Source of the DNA: Sphingomonadaceae bacterium
Lineage (GTDB): Bacteria; Pseudomonadota; Alphaproteobacteria; Sphingomonadales; Sphingomonadaceae
DNA: 23,935 nucleotides
Reading direction: 5' to 3'
NCBI GenBank assembly: GCA_019239785.1
Contig: JAFAZM010000397.1
Location: 1 to 23,935, forward strand
This document shows positions 1 through 9,828 of the stretch, in pieces (the stretch's first letter is position 1; the number at the start of each line of letters is the position of its first letter). The notes beneath the pieces were generated by a model. It had not been told where the DNA came from. It was given only the letters and a program-made list of their open reading frames with translations, and did not search any database. Made by a program: the position numbers and the translations under genes.

Positions 1-111
1 GGGATGCAGCGGACAGGTTGGATTGTCGGGATCGCGCGCATTCTGGGCCACCGCCGCCTCGGCGCTGGTCAGCGCGAGCAGGGCGAGCAGGGCAGTCAGC
101 TTGCGCCGCAT
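1..111 (-). CDS. Secreted protein of unknown function (N-terminal fragment)
   Basis: This is the first 37 codons of a gene that runs off the left edge. It begins at an ATG at 111-109. The fragment has a classic signal peptide: a basic start (MRRK), an Ala/Leu-rich hydrophobic core, and a signal peptidase I-like site around EAAVAQ, so the product is probably exported to the periplasm. The mature part begins NARDPDNPTCPLHP, with one cysteine. It starts only four bases after the stop of the gene at 607-116, so the two are very likely co-transcribed. Too little is visible to name a family. The signal peptide and operon position are seen directly; a periplasmic location is inferred. Confidence 0.6.
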   Translation of the reverse strand, partial: MRRKLTALLALLALTSAEAAVAQNARDPDNPTCPLHP

Positions 112-115
112 CGGA

Positions 116-607
116 TCAGACCCTGACGAAGCGGTTGGTCGGTGGACGGCGGCACATCCGCTTCGGCGCGCGCGTCTCCTGGCCGTCGACGATGACCACG
201 TCGGTCACGGTGACGCATTCGCCGTCGGCGGCGGTGTTGGTCGCCGCGGTGACGGTCGAGGAGCCGGTGACGCCCGGGCGGGTCTCGCTCCGCCAGGTGG
301 TGGTCGTGCCGACCCCGCCGCGCACCGCTTCCTCGGTCGCGGTCGCGGCCTTCTGCTGCTCGTCGCAATCGAGCAGGTTCATGATCGCGTCGCCAAGCAT
401 CGAAGCGGCGGGCATGACCACGTTGCCGGCCACGCCGCCGACCCGGCCGAGCATGCCGCGGGCCATGCCCCCGAGCATGCCGCCCATGCGGTGACGGCCT
501 TCGTTGCGCTGCTGGCAATTCTGCCCCGCACCCTGCGCCGCCGCTGCGGTCGAGAAAGCAAGGGGGGCGAGGATAAGCGGAACCGCAATCAAAACAGGAC
601 GTAACAT
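116..607 (-). CDS. Small secreted protein with Gly/Met-rich segment, unknown function
   Basis: A 163-residue protein starting at the ATG at 607. Residues 1-24 form a signal peptide (MLRPVLIAVPLILAP, cleaved near AAAAQ). The mature protein has a Gly/Met/Arg-rich stretch at about 40-65 (MGGMLGGMARGMLG), reminiscent of glycine-zipper segments in small envelope proteins. The C-terminal half is Thr/Val-rich and ends with cysteines near 130 and 151. The tail (VTDVVIVDGQETRAPKRMCR) vaguely resembles the end of 17-kDa surface-antigen-like proteins, but this is not enough to assign the family. The gene is divergent from lon and precedes a second secreted protein by four bases. An envelope role is inferred only from the signal peptide and composition. 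Confidence 0.65.
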   Translation of the reverse strand: MLRPVLIAVPLILAPLAFSTAAAAQGAGQNCQQRNEGRHRMGGMLGGMARGMLGRVGGVAGNVVMPAASMLGDAIMNLLDCDEQQKAATATEEAVRGGVGTTTTWRSETRPGVTGSSTVTAATNTAADGECVTVTDVVIVDGQETRAPKRMCRRPPTNRFVRV

Positions 608-737
608 GACGCTTCACTCCCCGGATCGCACGCAAACTCGGCGGCCGGACCCTAAAACCGGGCCTCTCGGCGGTCAATTGCAAAGCCGCCCCTTACCGAA
701 GCGTGAACGCCGCTTCATTGATGCGGTAAGGCTTTCA

Positions 738-745
738 CCCCATAT
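738..745 (+). promoter_or_regulatory. Candidate heat-shock (sigma-32) -10 element for lon
   Basis: The octamer CCCCATAT matches the sigma-32 -10 consensus CCCCATnT exactly and lies 46 bases before the lon start, where such a promoter is expected for a heat-shock protease. The -35 side is weaker: CTTCAT at 713-718 (consensus CTTGAA), with a 19-base spacer that is slightly long. The -10 match is seen; sigma factor use is inferred. Confidence 0.45.
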
Positions 746-790
746 AGGGAACCGAGAGCGGGCCAAGGCGGTCCCGCCTGTGGAGTGTAC

Positions 791-3199
<2,409 letters not shown>

Positions 3200-3220
3200 G
3201 GTGAAATGATGCCCCGGATT

Positions 3221-3242
3221 CTCCCCTGCGAAGGCAGGGGAG
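3221..3242 (+). terminator. Stem-loop after lon (terminator-like or palindromic repeat)
   Basis: A perfect 9-bp stem, CTCCCCTGC / GCAGGGGAG with a GAAG loop, begins 22 bases after the lon stop. Only a short ATCTT follows, so it is a weak intrinsic terminator at best. Its composition and GAAG loop resemble the palindromic repeats elsewhere in the window (for example 21493-21510). Confidence 0.5.
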
Positions 3243-3356
3243 ATCTTAACGTGCTTTATCGATCTCTTTCCTTTTGACTCCTGTTGTCCTCCTGTCATTA
3301 GATCGCCCCTTCGCGGGCGCCGCCGCACGAGTCTTTCAAGCAGGGGTTCGGGAGAG

Positions 3357-3632
3357 ATGAACAAGCAGGAGCTGATCAGCCAGGTCGCGGACTCTACCGG
3401 CCTGAGCCGGGGGGATGCGTTGCGTGCGGTCGAGGCGGTATTCGACACGATCAGCGGGGCGCTGAAGCGCGGCGACGAAGTTCGGCTGGTCGGCTTCGGC
3501 ACCTTCACCTGCTCGCGCCGCAAGGCCTCGACCGGGCGCAACCCGCGCACCGGCGAGCCGATGCAGATCAAGGAATCCACCCAGCCCAAGTTCAAGGCGG
3601 GCAAGGGCCTGAAGGATTCGGTCAACGCCTGA
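3357..3632 (+). CDS. hup: HU-family histone-like DNA-binding protein
   Basis: A 91-residue nucleoid protein of the HU/IHF family. HU binds DNA as a dimer without strong sequence preference and bends and compacts the chromosome. The N-terminal helices (MNKQELISQVADSTGLSRG) are canonical, as is the core VRLVGFGTFTCSRRKA. The DNA-contacting arm holds the family signature GRNPRTGEPMQIK, which includes the proline that intercalates into DNA. The length matches typical HU. The ATG at 3357 is preceded by a good GGGAGAG ribosome site. Lon upstream is a common neighbour and HU is a known Lon substrate in E. coli. The 157-base gap and a stem-loop suggest it also has its own promoter. Confidence 0.97.
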   Translation: MNKQELISQVADSTGLSRGDALRAVEAVFDTISGALKRGDEVRLVGFGTFTCSRRKASTGRNPRTGEPMQIKESTQPKFKAGKGLKDSVNA

Positions 3633-3695
3633 CCGCAAGGCCGGCTGGACAGGATCGGGGGCGCTCGTTATGGGCCGCCTTCCGCCGGACAGCGT

Positions 3696-3770
3696 GGGCG
3701 CGTAGCTCAGTGGTAGAGCACCGTGTTCACACCGCGGGGGTCGCAAGTTCAATCCTTGCCGCGCCCACCA
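3696..3770 (+). tRNA. tRNA-Val (anticodon CAC)
   Basis: A complete cloverleaf with encoded CCA. The acceptor stem pairs GGGCGCG (3696-3702) with CGCGCCC (3760-3766). The D stem is GCTC/GAGC. The anticodon stem CCGTG/CGCGG encloses the loop TTCACAC with anticodon CAC at 3728-3730, reading the valine codon GUG. The T stem GCAAG/CTTGC encloses TTCAATC. The discriminator is A3767, followed by CCA at 3768-3770. All arms were checked by hand. Confidence 0.97.
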
Positions 3771-3811
3771 CGTTGTCTCCGAGCAGCTTAAATCGCTTCT
3801 CGCTTTCCAAA

Positions 3812-3916
3812 GCCCTCCCCCTTGAGGGGGAGGGTTGGGTGGGGGTGTCGAGCGCTCGTGATTGTTCTCTGACCGCCGAACCCCCTCCCCCAACCCCTCC
3901 CCGCTGGGGAGGGGGG
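3812..3916. repeat. Paired palindromic repeat (REP/MITE-like)
   Basis: Two perfect 9-bp hairpins flank a short centre: CCCTCCCCC-TTGA-GGGGGAGGG at 3813-3834 and CCCCTCCCC-GCT-GGGGAGGGG at 3894-3914. A 10-bp palindrome CGAGCGCTCG lies at 3849-3858. The flanks of the hairpins (GGGTTGGGTGGGGGT and its near-complement ACCCCCTCCCCCAACCC) make the whole stretch one large imperfect inverted repeat. It fills the gap between tRNA-Val and the ABC transporter and may act as a terminator of the tRNA transcript. Confidence 0.8.
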
Positions 3917-3933
3917 CGGGGCGGCGCGCTCTG

Positions 3934-4683
3934 ATGCCGAGCGAGCCCCCCTTCCTCGAGATCGAGGCGCTCACCAAGCGCCACGGCGCGCGTGCCGCGC
4001 TCGACAACCTCTCCCTGTCCGTCCCCGCCGGCCGGTTCGTTGCCCTGGTCGGCCCCTCCGGCTCCGGCAAGACCACCCTGCTCAAGTCGATCAACCGCCT
4101 GGTCGAGCCCGACGAAGGCACGATCCGCATCGACGGCCGCGACGTGCGGGAGGTTCCGGCACCCGAGCTCCGTCACGGCATCGGCTATGTGATCCAGAGC
4201 ATCGGCCTGTTCCCGCACATGAATATCGCCGAGAATATCGACATCGTCCCGCGCCTCACCGGGTCGAGGGAGAGCCGGGCGGCCGAATTGCTGGAGCTGG
4301 TCGCGCTGCCGGCGGAGATGGCGGGGCGCTATCCGCGCGAGCTTTCCGGCGGCCAGCAGCAGCGGGTCGGCGTCGCGCGGGCGCTGGCGGCGCGGCCCCG
4401 GCTGATGCTGATGGACGAGCCGTTCGGCGCGCTCGATCCGGTCACCCGCGACACGCTCGGCCGTGCCTATCGCGACCTGCACGAACGGCTCGGCCTCACC
4501 ACCCTGATGGTCACCCACGACGTCGCCGAGGCTTTGCTGCTCGCCGACCGCATCGTCGTGCTGATCGACGGCCGCATCCGCGCCGACGGCGCGCCGGCCG
4601 AGATCGTCGCCGACGACGATCCCGAAGTGCGGGCGATGATCGACGTGCCGCGCCGGCAGGCCGAAAGGCTGGCCGCCCTGTGA
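3934..4683 (+). CDS. ABC transporter ATP-binding protein, quaternary-amine/osmoprotectant type (OpuCA/ProV-like)
   Basis: The 249-residue cytoplasmic ATPase of an importer for compounds such as choline, glycine betaine or carnitine. All ATPase motifs are intact: Walker A GPSGSGKTT at 40-48, Q-loop near 88, signature LSGGQQQRVGVARA at 137-150, Walker B LMLMDEP at 157-163 and the switch His195 in MVTHD. It lacks the tandem CBS domains found in many OpuCA/ProV proteins, which are about 400 residues long, so osmotic gating by that route is not evident. The frame is open upstream to 3862, but that extension is repeat-derived; MPSEPPFLEIEAL at 3934 is a normal beginning. The stop overlaps the GTG start of the permease-binding protein fusion by four bases. 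Substrate identity is unknown. Confidence 0.9.
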   Translation: MPSEPPFLEIEALTKRHGARAALDNLSLSVPAGRFVALVGPSGSGKTTLLKSINRLVEPDEGTIRIDGRDVREVPAPELRHGIGYVIQSIGLFPHMNIAENIDIVPRLTGSRESRAAELLELVALPAEMAGRYPRELSGGQQQRVGVARALAARPRLMLMDEPFGALDPVTRDTLGRAYRDLHERLGLTTLMVTHDVAEALLLADRIVVLIDGRIRADGAPAEIVADDDPEVRAMIDVPRRQAERLAAL

Positions 4684-6218
4684 GCCCGGCCTTCTCCGAA
4701 GCGCTCGCCGACCTGCCCGAGCTGGCCCGCGCCCATCTGCTGGTCAGCGGGGCGGCGGTGCTGATCGGCGTCGCGCTCGGCCTGCCGCTGGCGATTCTGT
4801 CGGCACGGCACCGGCTGGTGCGGACGCCGGTGCTCGGTCTGGCCGGGCTTATCCAGACCGTGCCGGCTTTGGCGTTGCTCGCGCTCTTCTATCCGGCGCT
4901 GCTGATCCTCGGCAGCGCGACCGGGCTCGCTATCCCGGCGCTCGGCTTCCTGCCGGCTTTGGTCGCGCTCAGCCTCTATGCCCTGCTGCCGATCGTCCGC
5001 AACGGCGTCGCCGCGCTGCAGGGCGTCGATCCGGCGGTGCTCGAGGCGGCGGACGGGATCGGCATGACCGCAGGCCAACGGCTGCTTCTGGTCGAGCTGC
5101 CGCTCGGCGCGCCGGTGATCCTCGCCGGCGTCCGCACCGCCGCGGTGTGGACGATCGGCGCCGCGACCTTGGCGACCACGGTCGGCCAGCCGAGCCTCGG
5201 CAATCTGATCTTCTCCGGCCTGCAGACCGAGAATTGGGTGCGGGTGCTCGTCGGCTGCGCGGCCGCGGCCGCGCTCGCCTTGATCGTCGACGGCTTGCTC
5301 GCTTTGGTCGAATCCGGGCTGAAGCGGCGCCAGCGCTGGCGGATCGTCGCGGGGCTCGGGGCGCTGGCCGCAGCGCTGGCTTTGGCCTTCGCGCCCATGC
5401 CCGGCGCCGCCGCGGGCGGCGAGACGGTGGTGATCGGCGCCAAGAATTTCTCCGAGCAATATATTCTCGCCAGCGCGATCGAGCATCGCCTCCAGGCGGC
5501 CGGCTACCGGACCGAGCGGCGCGACAATCTCGGCTCGACCGTCGCCTACCAGGCGCTCGCGGCCGGGGATATCGACGTCTATGTCGATTATGGCGGCACG
5601 CTTTGGGCCAACATCCTGCAACGCACCGACAACCCCCCGCCGGAGGCGATGCGCGCCGAGCTGACCCGCCAGCTGCGCGCCCGCGATCACGTCCTCGTCC
5701 TGGGCGCGCTGGGCTTCGAGAATGCCTATGCGTTGGCGATGCGCCGCGACCGCGCCGAGGCGCTGGGGGTGCGCACGCTCGACGATCTCACCCGCACCGC
5801 GCCTCGGCTCCAGTTCGGCGCCGACCTCGAATTCCTCTCCCGGCCCGAATGGCGCTCCGTCCAGTCCGCCTACCGCCTGAATTTTGCGGGCCAGCGCTCC
5901 TACAGCCCGACCTTCCTCTACCGCGCCGTCACCGACGGCTCGGCCGACCTGATCACCGCTTTCTCCTCGGACGGGCGGATCGCCGCGCTCGACCTCGTCA
6001 CCCTCGCCGATCCGCGCCGCGCGCTGCCGAGCTACGACGCCCTGCTGCTGGTCTCGCCGCGCCGCGCGGGCGATGCCCGCTTCACCGGCGCGCTGCGGCC
6101 GCTCGTCGGCGCGATCCCCGTCGAGCGGATGCGCCAGGCGAATTTGATGGTCGATCGCGACGCGGACAAGCGCACGCCCGAGGAAGCGGCGCGCTGGCTC
6201 GATCCCGATGGCCGATGA
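4680..6218 (+). CDS. ABC transporter permease fused to substrate-binding protein (OpuC-type)
   Basis: A 512-residue fusion. Residues 1-215 form the membrane permease, with several hydrophobic segments and the cytoplasmic EAA loop (VLEAADGIGMTAGQRLLLVELP, about 120-141) that docks on the ATPase. A further membrane segment at about 222-240 leads into a periplasmic binding domain from 247 to the end, beginning ETVVIGAKNFSEQYILA and containing NLGSTVAYQALAAGDIDVYVDYGG, typical of OpuAC-family (type F) quaternary-amine binding proteins. Such permease-binding protein fusions are known in choline and betaine importers and in ergothioneine uptake (EgtU). The GTG start at 4680 overlaps the ATPase stop (GTGA), indicating translational coupling. 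The ligand cannot be decided from motifs alone. Confidence 0.9.
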   Translation: MSPAFSEALADLPELARAHLLVSGAAVLIGVALGLPLAILSARHRLVRTPVLGLAGLIQTVPALALLALFYPALLILGSATGLAIPALGFLPALVALSLYALLPIVRNGVAALQGVDPAVLEAADGIGMTAGQRLLLVELPLGAPVILAGVRTAAVWTIGAATLATTVGQPSLGNLIFSGLQTENWVRVLVGCAAAAALALIVDGLLALVESGLKRRQRWRIVAGLGALAAALALAFAPMPGAAAGGETVVIGAKNFSEQYILASAIEHRLQAAGYRTERRDNLGSTVAYQALAAGDIDVYVDYGGTLWANILQRTDNPPPEAMRAELTRQLRARDHVLVLGALGFENAYALAMRRDRAEALGVRTLDDLTRTAPRLQFGADLEFLSRPEWRSVQSAYRLNFAGQRSYSPTFLYRAVTDGSADLITAFSSDGRIAALDLVTLADPRRALPSYDALLLVSPRRAGDARFTGALRPLVGAIPVERMRQANLMVDRDADKRTPEEAARWLDPDGR

Positions 6219-6480
6219 GGCATTGCTCGCCGTCCGCGTGACGCCGCGGGCGCGGCGCGACGCGATCGGGCCGATGGCGGACGGCGTCCTGCCGGTGCGG
6301 CTGGCGGCGCCGCCGGTCGAGGGCGCGGCGAACAAGGCGCTGATCGCACTGCTCGCCGAGGCGCTCGCGGTGCCCCGCTCCGCGGTCCGGCTCGAATCGG
6401 GCGCGCGGGGCCGGCACAAGCGCGTGCGGATTTCCGGCATCGGCAACGACGAGGCCGCGCGGCGGCTCGGGCAGCGGTAG
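6208..6480 (+). CDS. DUF167 (YggU/UPF0235) family protein
   Basis: A 90-residue protein with the characteristic DUF167 pattern: an N-terminal VRVTPRARRDAIG, a central LPVRLAAPPVEGAANKALIALLAEAL and a C-terminal RLESGARGRHKRVRI. The PPVEGAANKA motif is the family hallmark. It is probably a small cytoplasmic protein; the family function is unknown. The ATG at 6208 lies inside the last codons of the transporter gene (11-base overlap), so it is probably co-translated with it. The association may be only positional. Confidence 0.92.
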   Translation: MADEALLAVRVTPRARRDAIGPMADGVLPVRLAAPPVEGAANKALIALLAEALAVPRSAVRLESGARGRHKRVRISGIGNDEAARRLGQR

Positions 6481-6481
6481 A

Positions 6482-6495
6482 CGGAAACACTTCCG
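6482..6495. promoter_or_regulatory. GGAA-N4-TTCC dyad
   Basis: The inverted repeat CGGAA-ACAC-TTCCG lies two bases after the DUF167 stop. It could be a small terminator stem (no T-run follows), or one of three GGAA/TTCC-type dyads upstream of the cys operon; the others are at 6509-6525 and 6664-6680. Confidence 0.3.
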
Positions 6496-6657
6496 CCTTC
6501 GCGCCGAAATGGAAGAATCTCCTCATCCGCGAGACGGCGGCGCAACGATGAAGCTATCTTCGGCGCGTCTGTTGCAGTGCAAAACAGGAGGCGTATCTAG
6601 CCCACGCACAGGGTGAAGCCGGCAGGTGGAGCCGACCCGCGCAACGGGAGGCGTGAG

Positions 6658-6696
6658 ATGATCTTGGAATATTCTTCCAATCGGGCCGGTTGCTGA
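6658..6696 (+). CDS. Putative 12-residue leader peptide ending in Cys
   Basis: A short ORF encodes MILEYSSNRAGC. It has a better ribosome site (GGGAGG at 6646-6651, six-base spacer) than the operon's first gene, whose ATG at 6696 has no Shine-Dalgarno. Its TGA (6694-6696) overlaps that ATG as TGATG, the standard signature of translational coupling. The last sense codon is TGC (Cys), which would make ribosome progress at the junction sensitive to charged tRNA-Cys in front of a cysteine-biosynthesis operon. The ORF, Shine-Dalgarno and overlap are seen directly; a regulatory function is inferred. Confidence 0.4.
   Translation: MILEYSSNRAGC
6664..6680. promoter_or_regulatory. TTGGAA-N5-TTCCAA dyad, candidate operator of the cys operon
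   Basis: A perfect 6-bp inverted repeat (TTGGAA-TATTC-TTCCAA) centred 24 bases before the DUF2849 start; its middle is also the 8-bp palindrome GAATATTC. A related sequence, ATGGAAGAATCTCCTCA at 6509-6525, matches its reverse complement at 12 of 17 positions. It has the size and T...A ends of an LysR-type regulator box, but sits within the putative leader ORF, so it could also act in the RNA. The regulator is unknown. Confidence 0.35.
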
Positions 6697-6975
6697 TGGC
6701 CGGAAAGCGCCCCCCGCTGCCCCTGATCCTGACCGCGAACGACTTGTTCGGCGGCGACGTGGTCTATTTCACCAGGAACGGCTGGTCTGCGGACCGCGGC
6801 CAAGCCTTCGTCGCCGTCGACGAGGCCGGCGCCGAAGCGCTCGGGGCGGCGCTCGAAGACGCGGTCGCCGAGGGCGCAGTGGTCGATCCGTATCTGATCG
6901 ACGCCGGCCAGGCCCATTATCGCGAGCGGATCCGCCTCTCCGGCCCGACCGTCGCCTATGGCGCGGAGGCGAGCC

Positions 6976-6989
<14 letters not shown>
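6696..6989 (+). CDS. DUF2849 family protein, sulfite-reductase operon partner
   Basis: A 97-residue protein (MAGKRPPLPLILTANDLFGGDVVYFTRNGW...) recognisable as DUF2849, a small alphaproteobacterial family that commonly precedes the sulfite reductase gene. The LTANDLxxGDVVYFT start and the late Tyr-Leu-Ile-Asp segment are typical. No transmembrane segment or catalytic motif is visible. Its biochemical role is unknown; a helper role in sulfite reduction is inferred from position only. ATG 6696 is preferred over the in-frame TTG at 6690 because it overlaps the upstream ORF stop (TGATG). It overlaps cysI by 14 bases. Confidence 0.85.
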
Positions 6990-8635
<1,646 letters not shown>

Positions 8636-8649
<14 letters not shown>

Positions 8650-9103
8650 CCGGAACGGATGGAAGGAAGAGAGCTTCCACATCGTCGCTTATGAGGAGCT
8701 GGACGCCGCGCTCGCCGCGAAGGCGCCGGGGCGGAAGCTCGGCGTGCGCGTGCCCAACGACATCCACCCCAAGGCGCTTGCCCCGGTCCAGGACCGGCTC
8801 GACCTGATCGCCGTCGCCTTTCCGCAGTACAAGGACGGGCGCGGCTTCAGCCTCGGACGGATGCTGCGCCAGCAGGGCTTCGAAGGCACGTTGCGCGCCA
8901 GCGGCCATATCCTGCCCGACCAGTTCGGCTTCGCGCTCCACGACGGCTTCGACGAGGTCGAGATCGATGAGGCGCAGGCGGCCCGGCAGCCGGTCGAGCA
9001 ATGGCTGCACGCCCGTGCGCTGATCAGCGAAAGCTACCAGCGGACCGAGGACGGGCCGGCGACGATCTTCGAGAAGCGGCGCGCCGCCCGGGCGGCGGCA
9101 TGA
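8636..9103 (+). CDS. DUF934 family protein, sulfite-reductase operon partner
   Basis: A 155-residue protein (LPLLDRNGWKEESFHIV as translated from a TTG start). The frame has no suitable ATG, while TTG 8636 sits six bases after the strong ribosome site AGGGAGG (8623-8629), so TTG is the probable start. The segments VRVPNDIHPKAL, FPQYKDGRGFSLGRMLRQQGF and SGHILPDQFGFALHDGFDEVEI are typical of DUF934, which accompanies cysI and cysH across proteobacteria. The role is unknown; an oxidoreductase-associated function is suggested only by context. It overlaps cysI by 14 bases and cysH by four (ATGA), so translation is coupled both ways. Confidence 0.88.
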
Positions 9104-9828
9104 ATGTGGAGGTGCTCCGGCGGATCGGCGGCGGCACGCCGGCCGAGCGGCTCGCCGCATTGCGCGCGGCGGTGCCGGGCCGGATCGTCTTCACGACCAG
9201 CTTCGGGATCGAGGACCAGGCGCTCGCGCACCTGATCTTCACCGCCAGGCTCGGCATCGAGGTGGCGACATTGGACACCGGCCGGCTCTTCCCGGAAACC
9301 TATGAGCTCTGGGCTGAGACCGAGGCGCGCTACGGGGTGCGGATCCGCTCCTTCCACCCGGATGCGTCTGCGCTCGCCGCCGTGATCGCCGATAGCGGAA
9401 TCAACGGCTTCTATTTCTCGAAGGCGGCGCGAACCGATTGCTGCTTCGTGCGCAAGGTCGAGCCGCTGAACCGCGCGCTGGCCGGGGCCTCCGCCTGGGT
9501 GACCGGGCTGCGCGCCGACCAGTCGGAGGAGAGGGAAGGGGTCGCCCTCGCCGGCTGGGACGACGAGCGACAGCTGGTCAAGCTCAATCCCCTGTTCGAC
9601 TGGTCGCGAGGCCAGGTCGCCGCCTTCTGCGCCGCCGAGAACGTGCCGGTGAACGCGCTGCACGCGGAGGGCTTCCTCTCGATCGGCTGCCAGCCCTGCA
9701 CCCGCGCGGTGCGGCCGGGCGAGCATGAGCGTGCGGGTCGCTGGTGGTGGGAGACGGACGAGGCGCGCGAATGCGGCCTCCATGTCGGCGCCGACGGCAA
9801 GCTGGTGCGCACGCGGGTGGCGGCATGA
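9100..9828 (+). CDS. cysH: Adenylylsulfate (APS) reductase, CysH family, [4Fe-4S] type
   Basis: A 242-residue thioredoxin-dependent reductase that converts activated sulfate to sulfite. The PP-loop nucleotide-binding core is present (FTTSFGIEDQALAHLI at 31-46; TLDTGRLFPETY). The enzyme carries C114-C115 and C197/C200 (CC...CxxC), the four cysteines that bind an iron-sulfur cluster in APS-using reductases and that are absent from PAPS-using enzymes such as E. coli CysH. The catalytic cysteine is C225 in the conserved ECGLH. The sequence therefore indicates APS rather than PAPS as substrate, in agreement with the decayed kinase domain in CysN. The ATG overlaps the DUF934 stop (ATGA) and the TGA overlaps the cysG start. 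Confidence 0.95.
   Translation: MNVEVLRRIGGGTPAERLAALRAAVPGRIVFTTSFGIEDQALAHLIFTARLGIEVATLDTGRLFPETYELWAETEARYGVRIRSFHPDASALAAVIADSGINGFYFSKAARTDCCFVRKVEPLNRALAGASAWVTGLRADQSEEREGVALAGWDDERQLVKLNPLFDWSRGQVAAFCAAENVPVNALHAEGFLSIGCQPCTRAVRPGEHERAGRWWWETDEARECGLHVGADGKLVRTRVAA

Noticed and set aside
3812..3916. Possible CRISPR-like or direct-repeat array among the C/G-rich repeats
   Set aside because: The repeats are inverted palindromes with unequal spacing and no spacer pattern; no cas genes are present.
3862..3933. Longer N-terminus for the ABC ATPase
   Set aside because: The extra 24 codons are read from a palindromic repeat and do not resemble ABC ATPases; ATG 3934 gives a normal start.
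4467..6545. Long open frame (692 codons) on the minus strand opposite the ABC transporter
   Set aside because: Composition is Arg/Gln/His/Asp-rich with no recognisable domain. It mirrors well-conserved transporter genes and is a typical antisense shadow in GC-rich DNA.
6548..6616. 22-codon upstream ORF MKLSSARLLQCKTGG... before the cys operon
   Set aside because: No convincing ribosome site. A possible -10-like TATCTT at 6555-6560 could even place transcription start inside it. Kept only as context for the palindrome it contains.
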